The notes under the pieces were generated by a model, which worked only from the letters and a program-made list of their open reading frames with translations, made no database searches and had not been told where the DNA came from. This document shows, one piece after another, positions 56,535 to 60,328 of a stretch of 60,328 bases of DNA; the stretch's first letter is position 1, and each line of letters starts with the position of its first letter. The DNA is from Glycomyces dulcitolivorans. GTDB taxonomy: Bacteria > Actinomycetota > Actinomycetes > Mycobacteriales > Micromonosporaceae. The DNA is taken from positions 1 to 60,328 of the forward strand of contig NZ_QFRW01000068.1 in the NCBI RefSeq assembly GCF_003265355.1, written 5' to 3'. Both the position numbers and the translations under genes were made by a program.

Positions 56535-57179
56535 ATGATCCGGGTCCTGGTCGTCGACGACGAAGCCCTCATCCGCACCGGTTTCCAGCACATCCTCAAT
56601 GCGGCCGGTGACATCGAGGTGGTCGCCGCCGTCTCGGGCCGCCAGGCCCTCGCCGAGACCGGGCGCCTCCACCCCGACGTCGTCCTCCTCGACATCCGCA
56701 TGCCCGACGTCGACGGCCTCACCATTCTGGAGCGCCTCCGCGCCCTCCCCAGCCCGCCCGTGGTCGCGATGCTCACCACCTTCGACACCGACGAGTACGT
56801 GGCCGCGGCCCTGCGCATGGGCGCGGCCGGGTTCCTGCTCAAGGACACCGACCCCGAGCACCTCGCGCTCCAGGTCCGCACCCTCGCCGCCGACGGCGTC
56901 GTCCTCTCCCCGAAGGTCACCTCCACCGTGGTCGACGGGTACCTGGCCGGGCGCACCCGCTCGACCGGGGCCGTCGACCGCCTCAGCGCCCGCGAGCGCG
57001 AGATCCTCGTGCTGCTCGCCGACGGCCTCTCGAACGGCGACATCGCCGCCCGGCTCTACCTCGGCGTCGGGACCGTCAAGGACCACGTGAGCGCGATCCT
57101 CACCAAGCTGAAGGTGACCGGCCGCGTCCAGGCCGCCCTCGTCGCCGAGCGCGCCGGGCTCCTGCGGGGCGACCGGTGA
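56535..57179 (+). CDS. NarL/FixJ-type response regulator
   Basis: A 214-residue regulator. The receiver domain has VVDDE (acidic pocket), DVVLLDIRMPD (phosphoryl Asp), LTTF and LLKD (Lys). The C-terminal LuxR helix-turn-helix has LSAREREILVLLADGLSN and GTVKDHVSAIL. ATG 56535 follows AGAGGAGG. It overlaps its kinase gene by four bases (GTGA) and will be phosphorylated by it. The order regulator-kinase is unusual but not rare. Confidence 0.93.
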   Translation: MIRVLVVDDEALIRTGFQHILNAAGDIEVVAAVSGRQALAETGRLHPDVVLLDIRMPDVDGLTILERLRALPSPPVVAMLTTFDTDEYVAAALRMGAAGFLLKDTDPEHLALQVRTLAADGVVLSPKVTSTVVDGYLAGRTRSTGAVDRLSAREREILVLLADGLSNGDIAARLYLGVGTVKDHVSAILTKLKVTGRVQAALVAERAGLLRGDR

Positions 57180-58270
57180 AGCGCCGCTGGCGCCCGTGGA
57201 TGACGGACGCGGCGCTCGTCGCGGTCGCCGCCGCCGACCTCTGGTTCGCGTCCTGGTGGACCGAACTCGGGTGGGAGCCGGTGCTGACCTCGCTCGGCGT
57301 GCTCGCGCTGGCGGTCCGCCGCCGCTTCCCCCTCGCCGTGTTCGTCGTGACCCTGCCGACCGCGTACTACCTCGGCGAGACCGCGGCGCCGCTCATCGCG
57401 CTGTACACGCTCGCGGTCGCCTCGCACAAGCGCTGGTTCCTGGCGGTGTGCTCGCTGGTCCTGGCCGCGTGCATGATCTGGCCGATCGGGTCCGGTCCGG
57501 CGATGATCTTCGCGGACTCGTGGTGGCTCGCGAGCATCGCGTACGCGCTGGCCCCGGCCGCGGCGGCGGCGTTCCTGGGCCAGATCGTGCAGGTCCGCCG
57601 GGAGCTGTCGGCGCGGCTGGAGGAGATCACGGAGGCGCGCGAGCACGAGCAGCTCATGGCGACCCAGAAGGTCCTCGCCGAGGAGCGGGCGCAGCTGGCG
57701 CGGGAGATGCACGACGTGGTGTCGCACCAGGTCAGCCTGATCGCGGTCCGCGCGGGCGCGCTCCAGGTGAGCACGGCCGACCCGGAGGCGAAGGAGGCGG
57801 CCGGGACGATCCGCAAGCTGTCGGTGCGCACCCTGGACGAGTTGCGGCACATGGTGAACGTGCTCCGCGCGGGCGGCGGCGGCCCGACCGACCTGGCGCC
57901 GCAGCCGACCCTCGCGCAGCTCGGGGACCTGGTGGGCGCCAGCGGCATCGAGGCGAAGCTGCACGTCGGCGACCTGCCGGACCTCGACCCGCCGAAGGAG
58001 CGGGCGATCTACCGAACGGTCCAGGAGTCGCTGACGAACGTCCGCAAGCACGCCCCGGGCGCCCGCGCCGACGTCTCGCTGGCCCGCACCGGCGCCGCGA
58101 TCACCGTGGCGATCACCAACACGGCCCCGACCCGCGCCGCGGTCCCGCTGCCGAGCTCCCGGCACGGCCTCCTCGGGCTCCACCAGCGGGCCGTCCTCCT
58201 CGGCGGCACCCTCACCTGGGACCCGACCCCGGACGGCGGCTGGCGGACCGTCCTGACGCTCCCGGCCTAG
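57176..58270 (+). CDS. NarL-family sensor histidine kinase
   Basis: A 364-residue membrane kinase. Helices fill about residues 10-140. The HisKA_3 phosphoacceptor is QLAREMHDVVSHQVSLI, and the ATPase domain has ESLTNVRKHAPG and HGLLGLHQRAVLLGG. The sensor part has no recognisable external domain, so the signal may be sensed in the membrane. GTG 57176 overlaps the stop of the regulator gene. Confidence 0.92.
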   Translation: MKRRWRPWMTDAALVAVAAADLWFASWWTELGWEPVLTSLGVLALAVRRRFPLAVFVVTLPTAYYLGETAAPLIALYTLAVASHKRWFLAVCSLVLAACMIWPIGSGPAMIFADSWWLASIAYALAPAAAAAFLGQIVQVRRELSARLEEITEAREHEQLMATQKVLAEERAQLAREMHDVVSHQVSLIAVRAGALQVSTADPEAKEAAGTIRKLSVRTLDELRHMVNVLRAGGGGPTDLAPQPTLAQLGDLVGASGIEAKLHVGDLPDLDPPKERAIYRTVQESLTNVRKHAPGARADVSLARTGAAITVAITNTAPTRAAVPLPSSRHGLLGLHQRAVLLGGTLTWDPTPDGGWRTVLTLPA

Positions 58271-58306
58271 GGGCCGTAGGCATTCGAAGTGCCCGCTTCC
58301 CTTGTG

Positions 58307-58332
58307 TTATACGTATAGTCTATTTATACGTA
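58307..58332. promoter_or_regulatory. Repeated TATACGTA operator upstream of ferredoxin
   Basis: TTATACGTA occurs twice, at 58307-58315 and 58324-58332, with a 17-base period. The first copy lies inside the perfect palindrome TATACGTATA (58308-58317). These are strong AT islands in GC-rich DNA and resemble TetR-type operators. They lie 20-45 bases upstream of the ferredoxin ATG and probably overlap its promoter. Confidence 0.6.
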
Positions 58333-58352
58333 GTCGAGGATTGGAGCGGGAC

Positions 58353-58544
58353 ATGGCAAGGATCGTCGCAGACCGGGACCGGTGCGCCGGTTCGGGCATG
58401 TGCGCGCTGACCGCGCCGGAGCACTTCGACCAGGACGACGAGGACGGCCTCGTCCTGGTCCTCGTCGAGGAGGCCGGAGAAGGCGACACCGAGGTCGCCG
58501 ACGCGGTGCAACTGTGCCCCGCGGGCGCCTTGAGCCTCAAGTAG
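58353..58544 (+). CDS. Small ferredoxin, P450-associated 3Fe-4S type
   Basis: A 63-residue electron carrier. Cys occurs in RCAGSGMC and in QLCPAGAL, giving the three-Cys pattern of 3Fe-4S ferredoxins. These usually pass electrons to a cytochrome P450, but no P450 or ferredoxin reductase gene is in the window. ATG 58353 follows GGAGCGGG. A terminator at 58550-58576 ends it. Confidence 0.88.
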   Translation: MARIVADRDRCAGSGMCALTAPEHFDQDDEDGLVLVLVEEAGEGDTEVADAVQLCPAGALSLK

Positions 58545-58549
58545 TCTCG

Positions 58550-58576
58550 GCCCGGCGCCCGCTTCGGGTGCCGGGC
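58550..58576. terminator. Terminator between ferredoxin and response regulator
   Basis: GCCCGGCGCCC pairs with GGGTGCCGGGC (one G-U) around a short loop; serves both converging genes. Confidence 0.7.
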
Positions 58577-59227
58577 TCATCGCAGGCCGCGGTCGCGGGC
58601 GTAGATGGCCGCCTGCGTGCGGTCGCGCAGGCCGAGGCGGGCAAGGATGCGGGAGACGTGGTTCTTGACGGTGCCCTCGCTCAGGTACAGCCGCGCCGCG
58701 ATCTCCTTGTTCGTGGCGCCGGCGCCGAGGAGGCGCAGGACCTCGATCTCCCTGTCCGACAAGGGCGGACGCTCAGGTTCGGGTTGGGCCGGGCCGAGCG
58801 CGGCCGTCAGGCTCGCGGCCGCGGCCGGGTCGAACTGGACCACGCCCGTGCACGCGGTCCGGATCGCGTCGGCCAGGTCCTTCGAGGGCCGGTCCTTGAG
58901 CAGGTAGCCGCGGGCGCCCGCGCGCATCGCCTCGACGATGCTGTCGCGGTCGTCGAACGTGGTGAGCATGACGACCAGGCAGTCGGGCCGCCGCTCGCGC
59001 AGCAGGCGCGTGGCCGCGATCCCGTCGGTCCCCGGCATCCGCACGTCCATGAGCACCACGTCCGCTTCGGTTTCGACCGCGACGTCGACCGCCTCCCGCC
59101 CGTCGGCCGCCGTCCCGACGACCTCGATGCCCTCCTGGAGGTCCAGCAGCGCCGCGATGCTCTCGCGCACCAGCCGCTGGTCGTCCGCCACGATCACCAG
59201 GATCGCCTGCGCCCCTTCACTGTTCAT
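58577..59227 (-). CDS. NarL/FixJ-type response regulator (second system)
   Basis: A 216-residue regulator. The receiver has VADDQ, DVVLMDVRMPG with the phosphoryl Asp, LTTF and LLKD. The LuxR helix-turn-helix has LSDREIEVLRLLGAGATN and GTVKNHVSRIL. It overlaps the kinase gene by four bases and lies downstream of it. It is homologous to the regulator at 56535 but clearly diverged. Confidence 0.92.
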   Translation of the reverse strand: MNSEGAQAILVIVADDQRLVRESIAALLDLQEGIEVVGTAADGREAVDVAVETEADVVLMDVRMPGTDGIAATRLLRERRPDCLVVMLTTFDDRDSIVEAMRAGARGYLLKDRPSKDLADAIRTACTGVVQFDPAAAASLTAALGPAQPEPERPPLSDREIEVLRLLGAGATNKEIAARLYLSEGTVKNHVSRILARLGLRDRTQAAIYARDRGLR

Positions 59228-60328
59228 GACGCCACCCGCGGGACGACCGCCGTCAGTCGCGTCCCCGCCCCCGGTACCGAGTCGACCGCGAGCGTCCCGC
59301 CGACGAGTTCGAGCCGCTCGCGCATCCCCGTCAGCCCCGCACCCTCCGCGGCCGTGAACCCGCGCCCGTCGTCGCTCACCACGAGCCGCGCCCGGTCCTC
59401 GTCGAGCCGCAGCCGGATCGCGACCAGCCCGGCCCCCGAATGCCTGCGCGCGTTGGTGACCCCTTCCTGTGCGGCCCGGAACAGCGCCACCAGCACGTCT
59501 CGGGCGAAGCCGCCTTCATCTCCCTCAATATCGACCACTATGGACTGATCGCGGTCCGAGCGCAATGCCAGCTCGTCGAGCGCCGCCGCCAACCGGAACG
59601 GCTCGGCGTCGGCCCGCAGCGTCCGCACCGACGCCCGGACCTCCTCCAGCGCGCTGTGCGCCGAACGCCGCGCGTCGGCCACCGCCGCATCCGCAACGGC
59701 CGCATCGCGATCGCGGTACGCCTCGGCCTTCTCCAGCAGCACGCTGATCGCCGTCAGATGATGCCCGAGTCCATCGTGGATGTCGCGGGCCAGGCGCCCC
59801 CGCTCCGCGGCCGCCGACAGGTCCGCGACCTGGTCCGCATAGGCCCGCAGCCGCGCGTGCGAGGCCTCCACCCGGCCCCTCTGGCGCTGCTCCTCCACCG
59901 CGACCGACGCCATCGCGACCGCCAGGACTAGGCCGATCGCGAACATGAGCACGTCGGCGACCGCCTCGGTCCGCCCGTGCCAGCCCGGATCGGCGGCCTG
60001 GAACGCGATCGCGATGCCGCCCAGGCACAACGCCCCGACCGCGACGCTCGCGACCGGGCCGAGCACGAAGTACGCCCCGAACGGCAACAGCAGGAGCAGC
60101 ACCCGCGACAGCCCCGACCCGTCCGCCGCGGCCACCACCAGGAACAGGCCCAGCCGCACCAGCAACAGCAGCGACCCCGGCAGCACCGGGGACCCGCCCG
60201 GCCAGCGGCGCCGCTCGAACCAGTCGAGCGCGACCAGCGCCGCCAAGCCGGCCGCGAACGGCAGCGCGCGTGTGTCGCCCAGGCCCCGCGCGCCCGCGTA
60301 GGCGCCGGCGACCGCGACGGCCGCGTAC
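59224..60328 (-). CDS. NarL-family sensor histidine kinase, N-terminus cut by window edge
   Basis: At least 367 residues are visible. Membrane helices fill the first 130 or so residues, then HisKA_3 with RLARDIHDGLGHHLTAI and an ATPase domain with EGVTNARRHSGA, VSDDGRGF and GLTGMRERLELVGG. An in-frame TTG occurs at 60246, but the frame stays open and hydrophobic to the last base of the window, so the true start is probably beyond the edge. Confidence 0.88.
   Translation of the reverse strand, partial: YAAVAVAGAYAGARGLGDTRALPFAAGLAALVALDWFERRRWPGGSPVLPGSLLLLVRLGLFLVVAAADGSGLSRVLLLLLPFGAYFVLGPVASVAVGALCLGGIAIAFQAADPGWHGRTEAVADVLMFAIGLVLAVAMASVAVEEQRQRGRVEASHARLRAYADQVADLSAAAERGRLARDIHDGLGHHLTAISVLLEKAEAYRDRDAAVADAAVADARRSAHSALEEVRASVRTLRADAEPFRLAAALDELALRSDRDQSIVVDIEGDEGGFARDVLVALFRAAQEGVTNARRHSGAGLVAIRLRLDEDRARLVVSDDGRGFTAAEGAGLTGMRERLELVGGTLAVDSVPGAGTRLTAVVPRVAS

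Overview
The window is high-GC, densely packed DNA with strong codon-position GC bias. DUF3043, lipoprotein CtaC with CtaF, GlnA2/GlnE and the gene order point to an actinomycete. The order glycerate kinase-erpA-PfkB-ctaC-ctaF and glnE/glnA2/panB resembles the Mycobacterium chromosome, and miaB-DUF349-miaA is another conserved actinobacterial block. A Glycomyces/Stackebrandtia-like genus is possible but is only a guess. I see no transposase, integrase, CRISPR array, tRNA or rRNA. The only RNA gene I can support is rnpB.

Layout. 0-1.75 kb: a self-contained ATPase/nuclease-like gene with a large palindromic promoter and its own terminator. 1.8-4.7 kb: a truncated conservon (NIT-type sensor kinase plus roadblock protein). 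4.75-9.3 kb: branched-chain amino acid ABC operon livK-livH-livMG(fused)-livF. 9.6-19.9 kb: miaB, a methyltransferase, a heterodimeric ABC exporter, a tyrosine phosphatase, a DUF349 protein, miaA and an aldo/keto reductase. 20-24.8 kb: a TPR/WG-repeat protein, a DUF3043 protein, murA and nadA. 25-27.5 kb: glycerate kinase, erpA and a degenerate PfkB protein. 27.7-33.4 kb: an oligopeptide ABC operon. 33.5-37.7 kb: accessory genes (phosphoesterase, membrane proteins, GNAT/TetR pair, streptogramin lyase). 37.8-41.2 kb: superoxide dismutase with a Nur-type operator, a cysteine desulfurase, ctaC and ctaF without ctaD. 41.2-46.5 kb: Nudix hydrolase, rnpB, a TSUP permease, nadE, panB and a HAD hydrolase. 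46.6-53.3 kb: a MOSC protein, glnA2, a class I amidotransferase, glnE and corA. 53.4-60.3 kb: a secreted chitinase, a membrane acyltransferase-like protein, two NarL-type two-component systems and an orphan ferredoxin between them. The last kinase gene runs off the right edge.

How the parts work together. The nitrogen genes (glnA2, the amidotransferase, glnE) form one tight cluster. The NAD genes nadA and nadE, the Fe-S genes erpA and csd, and the Fe-S enzymes MiaB and NadA form a cofactor-rich backbone. Transport and stress genes are interspersed. Many genes start at a GTG or ATG lying exactly 6-7 bases after a TANNNT hexamer, so leaderless transcription appears common here.

Most unusual items: a PfkB-family protein that has lost its N-terminal half and its catalytic Asp; a TetR gene whose best start is ATC; a perfect Nur-box match upstream of sod; a 10-base palindrome that can supply -10 elements to both rnpB and a divergent permease; a corA frame that reads through its probable terminator hairpin; and the palindrome-controlled ATPase at the left edge. 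No multi-gene system here can be called novel from sequence alone.
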